A stretch of 41,737 bases of DNA from Lachnospiraceae bacterium (GTDB lineage Bacteria; Bacillota; Clostridia; Lachnospirales; Lachnospiraceae). The DNA is taken from NCBI GenBank assembly GCA_022779165.1, contig JALFTO010000012.1:1-41737 (forward strand), read 5' to 3'. A model generated the notes under the pieces. The model was not told the origin of the DNA. It did no database searches and saw only the letters and a program-made list of their open reading frames with translations. The translations under genes and the position numbers were made by a program. Positions 8,624-16,598 of this stretch are shown here, in pieces. Position 1 is the first letter of the stretch. Every line of letters starts with the position of its first letter.

Positions 8624-10162
8624 ATGGATTACGTAATTGAAATGTTAAACATCACAAAGGAATTTCCCGGTATCATTGCGAATGATGACATTACACTGCG
8701 TTTAAAGCAGGGCGAGATCCATGCACTGCTGGGAGAGAACGGTGCAGGAAAATCCACTCTGATGAGTGTGCTTTTTGGCCTGTATCAGCCGGAAAAGGGC
8801 GTAATCAAGGTAAAGGGAAAAGAAGTGAAGATCAGGGGGCCGTTGGATGCCAACGCGCTTGGGATCGGTATGGTTCACCAGCATTTTAAACTGGTGCATA
8901 ATTTTACGGTATTGCAGAATATCGTTCTTGGCATGGAGACCACAAAGGGTGGGATCATCCAGATGGCGGATGCCAGGAAAAAAGTAGTGGAACTGAGTGA
9001 GAAGTACAATCTTCTGGTAGATCCCGATGCGATCATTTCTGACATCACTGTCGGAATGCAACAGAGGGTGGAAATCTTGAAAATGTTATATCGTGACAAC
9101 GATATTTTAATATTTGATGAGCCGACAGCGGTGCTGACACCGCAGGAGATCGATGAACTGATGCGGATCATGAAGGATCTCACCGCAGAGGGAAAATCAA
9201 TCCTGTTCATCACACATAAATTGAATGAGATCAAACAGGTGGCAGACCGGTGTACGGTACTGCGCCGCGGCAAATATATCGGTACGGTTGATGTGACGGA
9301 TACGGACAAAGAGCAGATGTCAGAGATGATGGTCGGCCGCAAGGTCAATCTCACTGTGGAAAAGAGTGAGGCAAAGCCCGGTGAGGTGGTCATGGAGGTG
9401 AAGGATCTCTGTGTGAAATCCGTCAGAGAAGGTCACACCAAAAATGTAGTGGATCATGTGAACTTTCAGGTGCGCAAGGGTGAGATCGTCTGCATTGCCG
9501 GTATCGACGGCAACGGGCAGACGGAACTGGTACATGCCATCACGGGAATCGGGAATATGAGCGAGGGACAGATTCTGATTAATGGCGAGGATGTGACGAA
9601 GAAGCCGATTCGTTATAAGAATACCCATGGCATGTCACATATTCCGGAGGACAGACATAAGCATGGCCTCGTGCTTGACTATAATCTGGCATACAATCTG
9701 GTTCTGCAACAGTATTTTGAACCGAGATTCAGCAAGGGCGGCTTCTTAAAAAAGAAGGAGATCAATGAATATGCGGATCTTTTGATCGAGAAATATGACA
9801 TCAGGAGTGGGCAGGGCAAGGAAACGATTACCCGGAGTATGTCGGGTGGAAACCAGCAGAAGGCAATCGTTGCGAGGGAGATCATGAAGAACCCTGATAT
9901 CCTGCTGGCGGTACAGCCCACCAGAGGTCTGGATGTCGGAGCTATCGAGTATATCCACAACCAGCTTGTGGCACAGCGCGATTCCGGCAGTGCGATCCTG
10001 CTTGTATCATTGGAACTCGATGAAGTGATGAACCTGAGTGACCGTATCCTCGTGATCTATGAGGGCGCCATCGTGGCGGATCTTGATCCGAAGCAAGTGA
10101 CGGTGCAGGAACTTGGACTGTATATGGCAGGATCCAAGAGAAAGGAGGCAGACCATGCTTAA
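8624..10162 (+). CDS. Nucleoside/sugar-type ABC importer ATPase (two fused NBDs)
   Basis: The 512-residue protein has two ABC domains in tandem. The first has Walker A GENGAGKST at about 40, signature VGMQQRVEIL and Walker B ILIFDEPTAVLT. The second has the degenerate Walker A AGIDGNGQTEL, signature MSGGNQQKAIVAREI and LLAVQPTRGLDVGA. This double arrangement, with a degenerate second P-loop, is typical of RbsA/NupA-type importers. It powers the import of the ligand captured by the upstream lipoprotein. ATG 8624 follows ACGGGGGTTT. The gene overlaps the next permease by 8 bases, indicating translational coupling. Confidence 0.93.
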   Translation: MDYVIEMLNITKEFPGIIANDDITLRLKQGEIHALLGENGAGKSTLMSVLFGLYQPEKGVIKVKGKEVKIRGPLDANALGIGMVHQHFKLVHNFTVLQNIVLGMETTKGGIIQMADARKKVVELSEKYNLLVDPDAIISDITVGMQQRVEILKMLYRDNDILIFDEPTAVLTPQEIDELMRIMKDLTAEGKSILFITHKLNEIKQVADRCTVLRRGKYIGTVDVTDTDKEQMSEMMVGRKVNLTVEKSEAKPGEVVMEVKDLCVKSVREGHTKNVVDHVNFQVRKGEIVCIAGIDGNGQTELVHAITGIGNMSEGQILINGEDVTKKPIRYKNTHGMSHIPEDRHKHGLVLDYNLAYNLVLQQYFEPRFSKGGFLKKKEINEYADLLIEKYDIRSGQGKETITRSMSGGNQQKAIVAREIMKNPDILLAVQPTRGLDVGAIEYIHNQLVAQRDSGSAILLVSLELDEVMNLSDRILVIYEGAIVADLDPKQVTVQELGLYMAGSKRKEADHA

Positions 10163-11291
10163 GAAAAAGAAATTTGACTATACGGGCGTTCTGTCCTCTG
10201 TGTTTGCAATCCTGATCGGTCTGCTGATGGGATTTGTGATCCTGTTGCTTTGTAATCCGTCTCAGGCAGTACCCGGTTTCTTTACGATCCTGACCGGTGC
10301 ATTTACACACGGTGCGAAAGGTGTCGGACAGGTATTCTATTACTCTACAACGATCATCCTGACAGGTCTTTCCGTAGGGTTTGCGTTTAAGACGGGACTT
10401 TTTAACATCGGAGCCAGCGGACAGTTTATTGTCGGCGGATTCGGGGCTGTGTATGTCGGCATCATGTGCAAAAATCTGGGCAGTATCCACTGGGTAGTGG
10501 CCCTGCTCACGGGGGTGGTGCTGGGAGCGCTCTGGGGCATGATTCCCGGACTCCTGAAAGCATTTTTCAATGTGAATGAAGTTATTTCCGCCATCATGAT
10601 GAACTATATCGGCATGTACGGTGTGAACTGGTTTGTAAAGAGCTATAAACCGATTTTTAACAATATCAGAAATGAGAGTAAGCCGGTGCTGGAAACGGCC
10701 AATATCCCGAAGATGGGGCTTGATAAGCTGTTTCCGGAGTCCAGTATCAACGGCGGTTTCCTGATTGCGGTACTGGTAGTGATCCTTGTTTATATCGTTC
10801 TTGACAAGACGACCTTCGGCTATGAGCTGAAGGCAGTGGGCTACAACAGAGACGCCAGCCGGTATGCCGGTATCAATGAGAAAAAGAGTATCGTGCTCTC
10901 CATGGTGATCGCGGGAGCGATCGCCGGACTTGCAGGGGCTTGCCTCTATCTGGCAGGGACAGGCAAACACATTGAGATTGTGGATGTCATTGCAGATGAA
11001 GGCTTTACCGGTATTTCGGTTGCGTTATTAGGCTTGTGTCATCCGATCGGTGTGCTGTTTGCAGGTATTTTTATCGCATATCTGACGGCAGGCGGATTCT
11101 ATCTGCAGCTGTTTGAGTTCTCAGTTGAGATCATTGATATCATCGTGGCGATCATCATCTATTTCAGTGCCTTTGCATTGATGGTGAAGCTGCTTCTCGG
11201 TAAACTGGAGAAGAAAAAAGGAATGGCGGATCAGGTGAACAAAACGCCTCCGAATGATCCGAAACAGGAGAAAGGAGGAGAAGAAGCATGA
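10155..11291 (+). CDS. Nucleoside ABC importer permease, first subunit
   Basis: The 378-residue integral membrane protein has about nine hydrophobic segments. Family signatures are FAFKTGLFNIGASGQF, NEVISAIMMNYIGMYGVNW, and AVGYNRDASRYAGIN in the coupling loop. These match the BPD_transp_2 family (RbsC/NupB). I start at ATG 10155 after AAAGGAGG, overlapping the ATPase stop. The start at 10113 in the track lies well inside the ATPase gene. The C-terminal tail is charged and cytoplasmic. Confidence 0.9.
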   Translation: MLKKKKFDYTGVLSSVFAILIGLLMGFVILLLCNPSQAVPGFFTILTGAFTHGAKGVGQVFYYSTTIILTGLSVGFAFKTGLFNIGASGQFIVGGFGAVYVGIMCKNLGSIHWVVALLTGVVLGALWGMIPGLLKAFFNVNEVISAIMMNYIGMYGVNWFVKSYKPIFNNIRNESKPVLETANIPKMGLDKLFPESSINGGFLIAVLVVILVYIVLDKTTFGYELKAVGYNRDASRYAGINEKKSIVLSMVIAGAIAGLAGACLYLAGTGKHIEIVDVIADEGFTGISVALLGLCHPIGVLFAGIFIAYLTAGGFYLQLFEFSVEIIDIIVAIIIYFSAFALMVKLLLGKLEKKKGMADQVNKTPPNDPKQEKGGEEA

Positions 11292-12241
11292 GTGTAGTTT
11301 ATTTTATTTTTCAGCAGACAATGTTTTTCTCGATTCCGCTTTTGATCGTGGCGCTTGGCGGTATGTTTTCGGAGCGAAGCGGCGTAGTCAATATCGCACT
11401 TGAGGGTATTATGACGATGGGCGCGTTTACGAGTATCCTGTTTATCAATCTGACCGGAAACAGTATGAGCGGTCAGGGACAGCTGCTGATCGCGATCGTC
11501 ATTGCGATGGTGACGGGAGTTGTATTTTCCCTGTTCCACGCGTATGCGGCGATTAACATGAAAGCAGACCAGACCATCAGCGGTACGGCGCTCAATATGT
11601 TTGCACCTGCGTTTGCGATCTTTGTGGCAAGAATCATTCAGGGTGTACAGCAGATCCAGTTCAACAATACGTTCCGGATTGAGAGTGTGCCCGTGCTTGG
11701 AAGCATTCCCGTGATCGGTGACCTGTTCTTTAAAAACACTTATATCACAACTTATATCGGAATTGCGATCCTGATCCTATCGACGATTGTGCTGTACAAG
11801 ACAAGATTCGGACTTAGGCTCCGTGCCTGCGGCGAGCATCCTCAGGCAGCAGATGCAGCTGGTGTCAACGTGTACCGGATGCAGTATGCGGGTGTCATGA
11901 TCTCAGGTGCACTGGCAGGACTTGGCGGTCTGGTGTTCGTCGTTCCGACTTCCACGAACTTCAATGCATCTGTTGCCGGATACGGTTTCCTGGCGCTGGC
12001 AGTGCTGATCTTCGGTCAGTGGAAGCCGATCAGGATCATGTGGGCATCGCTGTTCTTTGGATTGACCAAAGCGGTCGCGGCAGCTTATTCGGGTATTCCG
12101 TTCCTCAATAACATGGGGATTCCGAGTTACCTGTACAAGATGATCCCGTATATTGCAACACTGATCGTACTGATCTTTACGTCCAAGAATTCCCAGGCTC
12201 CGAGAGCCAGCGGCGTTCCTTACGACAAAGGTGCGAGATAA
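11288..12241 (+). CDS. Nucleoside ABC importer permease, second subunit
   Basis: The 317-residue membrane protein pairs with the preceding permease. The ATGA overlap (start 11288 within the previous stop) indicates coupled translation. Signatures are MFSERSGVVNIALEGIMTMGAF, ADQTISGTALNMFAPA and LRACGEHPQAADAAGVNVYRMQ, all typical of the NupC-like second permease. About eight membrane segments are visible. A terminator follows at once, making this the last gene of the importer operon. Confidence 0.9.
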   Translation: MSVVYFIFQQTMFFSIPLLIVALGGMFSERSGVVNIALEGIMTMGAFTSILFINLTGNSMSGQGQLLIAIVIAMVTGVVFSLFHAYAAINMKADQTISGTALNMFAPAFAIFVARIIQGVQQIQFNNTFRIESVPVLGSIPVIGDLFFKNTYITTYIGIAILILSTIVLYKTRFGLRLRACGEHPQAADAAGVNVYRMQYAGVMISGALAGLGGLVFVVPTSTNFNASVAGYGFLALAVLIFGQWKPIRIMWASLFFGLTKAVAAAYSGIPFLNNMGIPSYLYKMIPYIATLIVLIFTSKNSQAPRASGVPYDKGAR

Positions 12242-12246
12242 AGTCT

Positions 12247-12270
12247 GCCGTGCTGACACGGCATTGTTTT
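12247..12270 (+). terminator. Rho-independent terminator of the importer operon
   Basis: The perfect stem gccgtg / cacggc with a four-base loop is followed by attgtttt. Confidence 0.7.
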
Positions 12271-12294
12271 AGATATTTCATGATTGATGATACA

Positions 12295-12336
12295 AAAAGC
12301 AACTGACACTTTGAGGACGTGGTCAGTTGCTTTTGT
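12295..12336. terminator. Bidirectional terminator-like hairpin before the lyase gene
   Basis: A perfect 13-bp stem (aaaagcaactgac / gtcagttgctttt) has A and T runs on its sides. Only about 30 bases separate it from the next start codon, and I see no good promoter after it. It may attenuate rather than fully stop transcription into the lyase gene. Confidence 0.65.
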
Positions 12337-12364
12337 ATGCAGAGATGCAGGGAGGAGTGGAAAA

Positions 12365-13390
12365 ATGTTATCGTTTGAATGTGATTATGCGGAAGGGGCG
12401 CATGAGAAGATCATGCAGCGCCTGATAGAGACGAACCGGGAGCAGAAGCCCGGTTATGGTGTTGACGGCTACTGTGACAGGGCAAAGAACAAGATCCGCG
12501 CGGCGTGCGGATGTCCCGAGGCGGAGGTTCACTTCCTGGTAGGCGGGACACAGACGAATCAGATCGTGATCGACAGCATGCTCCAGAGTTACGAAGGGGT
12601 TGTTGCGGTCCGGACCGGACATGTCAACGGACATGAAGCGGGAGCGATCGAGTATACGGGACACAAGGTGCTTGCACTTCCCCATAAGGAAGGAAAACTT
12701 GAGGCAGCACTTTTGCGTACCTATCTGAAAGGGTTCTATGAAGATTCCAGTTATGACCATATGGTCTTTCCGGGAATGGTGTATATCACACATCCGACCG
12801 AATACGGGACACTGTATACAAAGCGGGAACTTCTGGAGATCAAGGCTGTGTGCACAGAGTATCAAATCCCGCTGTATCTGGATGGAGCGCGGCTCGGCTA
12901 TGGTCTGGGGACGGATGGCACAGATGTGACATTAAAGGATATCGCCGATATCTGTGATGCCTTCTACATCGGAGGAACCAAACTCGGCGCATTGTTCGGG
13001 GAGGCAGTTGTGTTTCCGAAAGGAAATGCGCCCAAACACTTTTTTACAAGGATCAAGCAGCATGGCGGACTGCTGGCTAAGGGATGGCTTTTGGGACTTC
13101 AGTTTGATACATTTTTTACGGATGATCTGTATGTGGAGATCGGCAGACATGCCGTACGGATGGCAGACCGGATCCGGGCGGCACTGCGTGGAAAAGGCTA
13201 CACATTCTACATGGATTCCCCTACCAATCAGATTTTTATTGTGCTTCCAAATGACGGACTGGAGCAGCTGCAGCATAAGGTAGTTCTGAGTGTGTGGGAG
13301 AAGCCGGATGAAGATCATACCGTGGTACGTATCACGACGAGCTGGGCGACCACGGAGGAGATGGTACGGGAACTGACGGATATTTTGTAA
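12365..13390 (+). CDS. PLP-dependent beta-eliminating lyase / low-specificity threonine aldolase-like
   Basis: The 341-residue fold-type I PLP enzyme starts at ATG 12365 after GGAGGAG. The track start at 12284 would read through the terminator hairpin. FLVGGTQTNQIV is near 60-70, an active-site HxxxxE-A pair is in HVNGHEAGAIEYTGHKV, and the PLP-holding LDGARLGYGL precedes the Schiff-base lysine in YIGGTKLGALFGEAV. These match the family that cleaves L-threonine or allo-threonine to glycine and acetaldehyde. The exact substrate is not deducible, and other beta-eliminating lyases share these motifs. Confidence 0.85.
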   Translation: MLSFECDYAEGAHEKIMQRLIETNREQKPGYGVDGYCDRAKNKIRAACGCPEAEVHFLVGGTQTNQIVIDSMLQSYEGVVAVRTGHVNGHEAGAIEYTGHKVLALPHKEGKLEAALLRTYLKGFYEDSSYDHMVFPGMVYITHPTEYGTLYTKRELLEIKAVCTEYQIPLYLDGARLGYGLGTDGTDVTLKDIADICDAFYIGGTKLGALFGEAVVFPKGNAPKHFFTRIKQHGGLLAKGWLLGLQFDTFFTDDLYVEIGRHAVRMADRIRAALRGKGYTFYMDSPTNQIFIVLPNDGLEQLQHKVVLSVWEKPDEDHTVVRITTSWATTEEMVRELTDIL

Positions 13391-13460
13391 TATTGACCGT
13401 AATGGTCACAAGTTGGCTGCAGATGCAGGATAACGGATTTTGCGGGAAAGGAAGAGAACA

Positions 13461-13949
13461 ATGGCAAAGAATAAGGAAGTCAAGACAAATGCCATGAGGA
13501 TACTTGATAAATTAAAGATTCCCTATGAGCATCATACATACGAGTGCGATGAGTTCATAAGCGGCATTCAGATTGCTGATAAATTGGAGTTGCCGCACGA
13601 GCTGGTGTACAAGACGCTGGTGACGATAGGAAACAGCAGAAATTATTATGTGTTTGTGATTCCCATTGAGCGTGAGATCGATCTGAAAAAGGCGGCACGC
13701 GAGGTCGGTGAGAAGTCCCTTGCGATGATCCCGGTGAAAGAGATCAATGCGGTGACGGGATATATCCGCGGTGGCTGTACGGCGATCGGCATGAAGAAGC
13801 AGTATCCCGTCAGGATCCAGAAAGAAGCGCAGACGTTGTCCAAAATCATAGTCAGTGGTGGGCGGATCGGCTCACAGCTGGAGCTAAGGCCTGAGGATCT
13901 GAGACGCGCAGCGGATGCAGAGTTTACGGATGTTTGTGTGGATTGGTAG
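13461..13949 (+). CDS. ybaK: YbaK/EbsC-type Cys-tRNA(Pro) deacylase
   Basis: The 162-residue trans-editing protein hydrolyses mischarged tRNA, typically Cys-tRNA(Pro). Family marks are LPHELVYKTLVT, containing the key lysine, then KKAAREVGEKSLAMIP, the glycine loop GYIRGGCTAIGMKK, and SGGRIGSQLEL. Start ATG 13461 follows GGAAAGGAAG; the track's 13440 start would overlap that site. It lies 70 bases after the lyase gene and could share its transcript. A short hairpin (tgacc / ggtca) lies in that gap. Confidence 0.9.
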   Translation: MAKNKEVKTNAMRILDKLKIPYEHHTYECDEFISGIQIADKLELPHELVYKTLVTIGNSRNYYVFVIPIEREIDLKKAAREVGEKSLAMIPVKEINAVTGYIRGGCTAIGMKKQYPVRIQKEAQTLSKIIVSGGRIGSQLELRPEDLRRAADAEFTDVCVDW

Positions 13950-14001
13950 TGGAGGGAGCTCTTTTTTTGGAAAGAAATGCAACCGAATATTCAGCCTGAT
14001 A

Positions 14002-14170
14002 AGTATCTATACAGAAAAAATCATTTTAGGGAATCCCTTTGATATATGCAAATACTATTATTAATATGGTATATACAAAGTACAGGTATCCATAGGAAAA
14101 AAGTTCCTTTCTCGATCCCTTTTTCTGAAAAATAGGGATTCTCTTTTTGGAATTATTATGTATAGATACT
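14002..14170. repeat. Short AT-rich inverted-repeat element (MITE-like)
   Basis: The 348-base gap after ybaK holds no gene. Its ends at 14002-14012 (agtatctatac) and 14160-14170 (gtatagatact) are perfect 11-bp inverted repeats. Similarity continues inward, with gggaatccc on the left against gggattctc on the right. A hairpin with T-rich 3' side (14114-14148) inside it could terminate ybaK. I see no ORF and no clear target duplication. It could be a small mobile element or a structured regulatory region. Confidence 0.45.
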
Positions 14171-14202
14171 CAAATGTTGTTTAATTTAAAATTTTTTTAG
14201 TT

Positions 14203-14242
14203 TTAAAAAAAGTGGCTCTGGGATATAAATCCCAGAGCCACT
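14203..14242 (-). terminator. Terminator of the ptb-buk operon
   Basis: Read on the minus strand, a perfect 13-bp stem (agtggctctggga / tcccagagccact) is followed by a run of seven T. It lies 55 bases past the buk stop. Confidence 0.92.
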
Positions 14243-14297
14243 ATGTCTACACTTGAAGCGGCAGCTCCGTTCTCGATTCTGATGAAATAATCCGGAA

Positions 14298-15365
14298 TTA
14301 GTATTCCATCGCCTTCTCTTCGCCGTTTAAGACACGTAAGCCACCCTGAACGAGAGCCAGCAGCTCATCCTCGCCGGGATATACGGTCACAGGTGCGATC
14401 CAGCCTGCACGCTCTTTCAGCTGGCTGACTACATATTTGTCATAAGCGATACCGCCTGTGATGATGATCTGGTCAACCTTTCCTTCCAGCACACATGCCA
14501 TGGAGCCCATATCCTTTGCAACCTGGAGAATAAATGCGTCACGAACCAGCTTTGCATGCTCATCGCCGCCGTCAACCATCTTTGCAACATCACGCATGTC
14601 ATTTGTGTTCACATAAGCGTTGAAGCCGCCGTTTCCGCAGATCTTCTTATAAATCTCTTTCTCACTGTATTTGCCGGAGAAGCACAGTTTGATAAGTGCG
14701 CCGCTCGGTACACCGCCCGCTCTCTCGGGAGAGAAAGCGCCGTCGCCGTCAAGGGCGTTAAATACATCGATAACCTTGCCTGCCTTGTGTGCACCGACAG
14801 ATACACCGCCGCCCATGTGAACGACGATCAGGTTCAGGGAGTCATAAGCCTTGCCGGCTTCCTTGGCATATCTCTTGGCAACAGCCTTCTGATTCAACGC
14901 ATGGAAGACACTGATACGGGGAAGCTCCGGTACACCGGAGAGCCTTGCCTCGGGCATCAGCTCGTCAACAACAACGGGATCTACGATATAAGAGGGTACA
15001 CCGATGGAATCACCGATCTCTCTTGCCAGAATACCGCCCAGATTGGAAGCGTGCTGACCCTGTACACCGATCTTCAGATCCTCAAGCAAGGCATCTGATA
15101 CCGCATAAGTGCCTCCGGGAATCGGCTTTAACATACCGCCGCGTCCCACGATCATGTTCAGGGAGTTGATGTCGAAATCTTTTTCCTTCAACAGATTGAT
15201 AATGATATTTTTGCGGAAATCCTTTTGATCCACAATGGAAGCATACTGCGCGATCTCCTCGGTGGAGTGACGCAAAGTTTCCTCAAATAAAAGTGTCTCA
15301 TCTTCAAATACACCGATTTTGGTGGATGTGGAACCGGGATTGATAATTAAACTTTTGATAGACAT
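14298..15365 (-). CDS. buk: Butyrate kinase
   Basis: Transfers phosphate from butyryl-phosphate to ADP, giving butyrate and ATP. The 355-residue ASKHA-fold kinase has the phosphate-1 motif [14 protein letters not shown] at the N-terminus, [18 protein letters not shown] mid-protein, and the adenosine segment [11 protein letters not shown] near the end. These separate it from acetate kinase. Start ATG (complement of 15363-15365) follows GAGG; the track adds eight residues without a site. It lies 56 bases downstream of ptb. Its presence indicates the kinase route to butyrate rather than only the butyryl-CoA:acetate CoA-transferase. Confidence 0.95.
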   Translation of the reverse strand: MSIKSLIINPGSTSTKIGVFEDETLLFEETLRHSTEEIAQYASIVDQKDFRKNIIINLLKEKDFDINSLNMIVGRGGMLKPIPGGTYAVSDALLEDLKIGVQGQHASNLGGILAREIGDSIGVPSYIVDPVVVDELMPEARLSGVPELPRISVFHALNQKAVAKRYAKEAGKAYDSLNLIVVHMGGGVSVGAHKAGKVIDVFNALDGDGAFSPERAGGVPSGALIKLCFSGKYSEKEIYKKICGNGGFNAYVNTNDMRDVAKMVDGGDEHAKLVRDAFILQVAKDMGSMACVLEGKVDQIIITGGIAYDKYVVSQLKERAGWIAPVTVYPGEDELLALVQGGLRVLNGEEKAMEY

Positions 15366-15380
15366 AATAACCTCATTTCT

Positions 15381-15409
15381 GCGCATTTTGCGCTTCGGAC
15401 AAAAGTCCG
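15381..15409 (-). other. Paired small hairpins between ptb and buk
   Basis: Two perfect short stems lie back to back, gcgca / tgcgc and cggac / gtccg, without a T tract. They fill the ptb-buk gap and may tune relative expression. Confidence 0.45.
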
Positions 15410-15421
15410 GTAAATTCTGGA

Positions 15422-16339
15422 TTAGTTGTTCTTCATGGATTCTGCTACTACTGCAGCAAGAGCGATGGAGTTTACCTTAACCTCGAAGCTGTCGGAACGG
15501 GAGGTAAGGATAACGGGTGCCTTGGTACCTGTGAGCATATTGCCGTTCTTTACCTCTGCGGTATGTACCAGCGCTTTGTATACCAGATTGCCTGCGTGGA
15601 TATCAGGGAAAAGAAGGATATCCGCATCGCCCTGGATGGCACGGTCGGTTGCTCCCTTATGCTTTGCGGCCTCGGGATCGATGGAGAGGTCTAAGGAAAG
15701 AGGACCGTCCACGATACATCCTGTAATCTTGCCGTCCCTGTTCATCTGTGTCAGCTCTGCGGCTTCCACAGTTACAGGCATCTTGGGATTTACCACCTCA
15801 ACGGCAGCAAGAGGAGCTACCTTGGGATTCTCGATGCCGCATGCCTTTGTAATCTGAAGGGTGTTTTCGATGATGCTCACCTTATCTTCCAGAGTGGGAT
15901 AAGGCATAAAAGCTACGTCTGTCAGGAATAACAGGTGGTCGATTCCTTTGATCTCGAATACGCATACATGGGAAAGTGCCTTGCCGGTACGGAGGCCGAC
16001 TTCTTTGTTCAGCACACTCTTTAAGAAATCTTTTGTAGGAAGAAGTCCTTTCATGTACATGTCAGCTTTGCCGTCATGCACCAGCTTCACGGCTGTGAGG
16101 GATGCCTCAATGTCATCAGCTACATGAATGATCTCAAAATCACTGATGTCAACATTCATCTCATCGGCTACCTTCCGGATCTTGTCCTTGTCACCGACCA
16201 GAATGGCATCTGCAATCTTGCGGTCCTTGGCAGCTCTGACTGCTTCCAGTACTGCGGAATCCTGTGCAACGGCAACGGAGACCTTTTTCATCTCCATTTC
16301 ATTGACCTTTGCAATCAATTCATCGAAAGTTTTGCTCAT
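15422..16339 (-). CDS. ptb: Phosphate butyryltransferase
   Basis: Converts butyryl-CoA and phosphate to butyryl-phosphate. The 305-residue length matches Ptb rather than the longer phosphotransacetylases. Family features are [35 protein letters not shown] and [15 protein letters not shown], and the C-terminal segment [16 protein letters not shown] start at the ATG complementary to 16337-16339, which follows GAGGTG. The track's 27-residue extension has no site. It is first gene of ptb-buk, divergent from secA. Confidence 0.95.
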   Translation of the reverse strand: MSKTFDELIAKVNEMEMKKVSVAVAQDSAVLEAVRAAKDRKIADAILVGDKDKIRKVADEMNVDISDFEIIHVADDIEASLTAVKLVHDGKADMYMKGLLPTKDFLKSVLNKEVGLRTGKALSHVCVFEIKGIDHLLFLTDVAFMPYPTLEDKVSIIENTLQITKACGIENPKVAPLAAVEVVNPKMPVTVEAAELTQMNRDGKITGCIVDGPLSLDLSIDPEAAKHKGATDRAIQGDADILLFPDIHAGNLVYKALVHTAEVKNGNMLTGTKAPVILTSRSDSFEVKVNSIALAAVVAESMKNN

Positions 16340-16458
16340 TTGTCTACACCTCATATTCTTTGATTTTCCGCGGGCAATAAGCCGAGCGGATTCGCCCGCT
16401 ATATGTCTCGGAAACGGCATTTTTTAAGGTTTCCGGGGCGGTTTTTGTTATCGTTAAA

Positions 16459-16487
16459 ATAATAACACTTATAATAAAGAAGGTCAA
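16459..16487 (-). promoter_or_regulatory. SigA promoter of ptb-buk
   Basis: On the minus strand, TTGACC (complement of 16482-16487) and TATTAT (complement of 16459-16464) are 17 bases apart. The roughly 110-base leader before ptb contains a gcgggc / gcccgc inverted repeat around 16370-16400. Confidence 0.7.
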
Positions 16488-16498
16488 GACGCCAAAGG

Positions 16499-16527
16499 TT
16501 GAACTTGACGCATAAATCTGTTACAAT
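16499..16527 (+). promoter_or_regulatory. SigA promoter of secA
   Basis: TTGAAC (16499-16504) and TACAAT (16522-16527) have a 17-base spacer. It is divergent from the ptb promoter; the two -35 boxes are only 11 bases apart. Confidence 0.7.
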
Positions 16528-16598
16528 ACTACTTAGGCTTTTTAAGAGGAAAAGTTTGATTTCGATGGAATCATTTCAAAAACGGGAGTAGGAATTGT

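Noticed and set aside
9942-10970. 342-aa minus-strand ORF across the ATPase-permease junction
   Set aside because: It is antisense to two clear ABC genes, with no start signal or recognisable motif.
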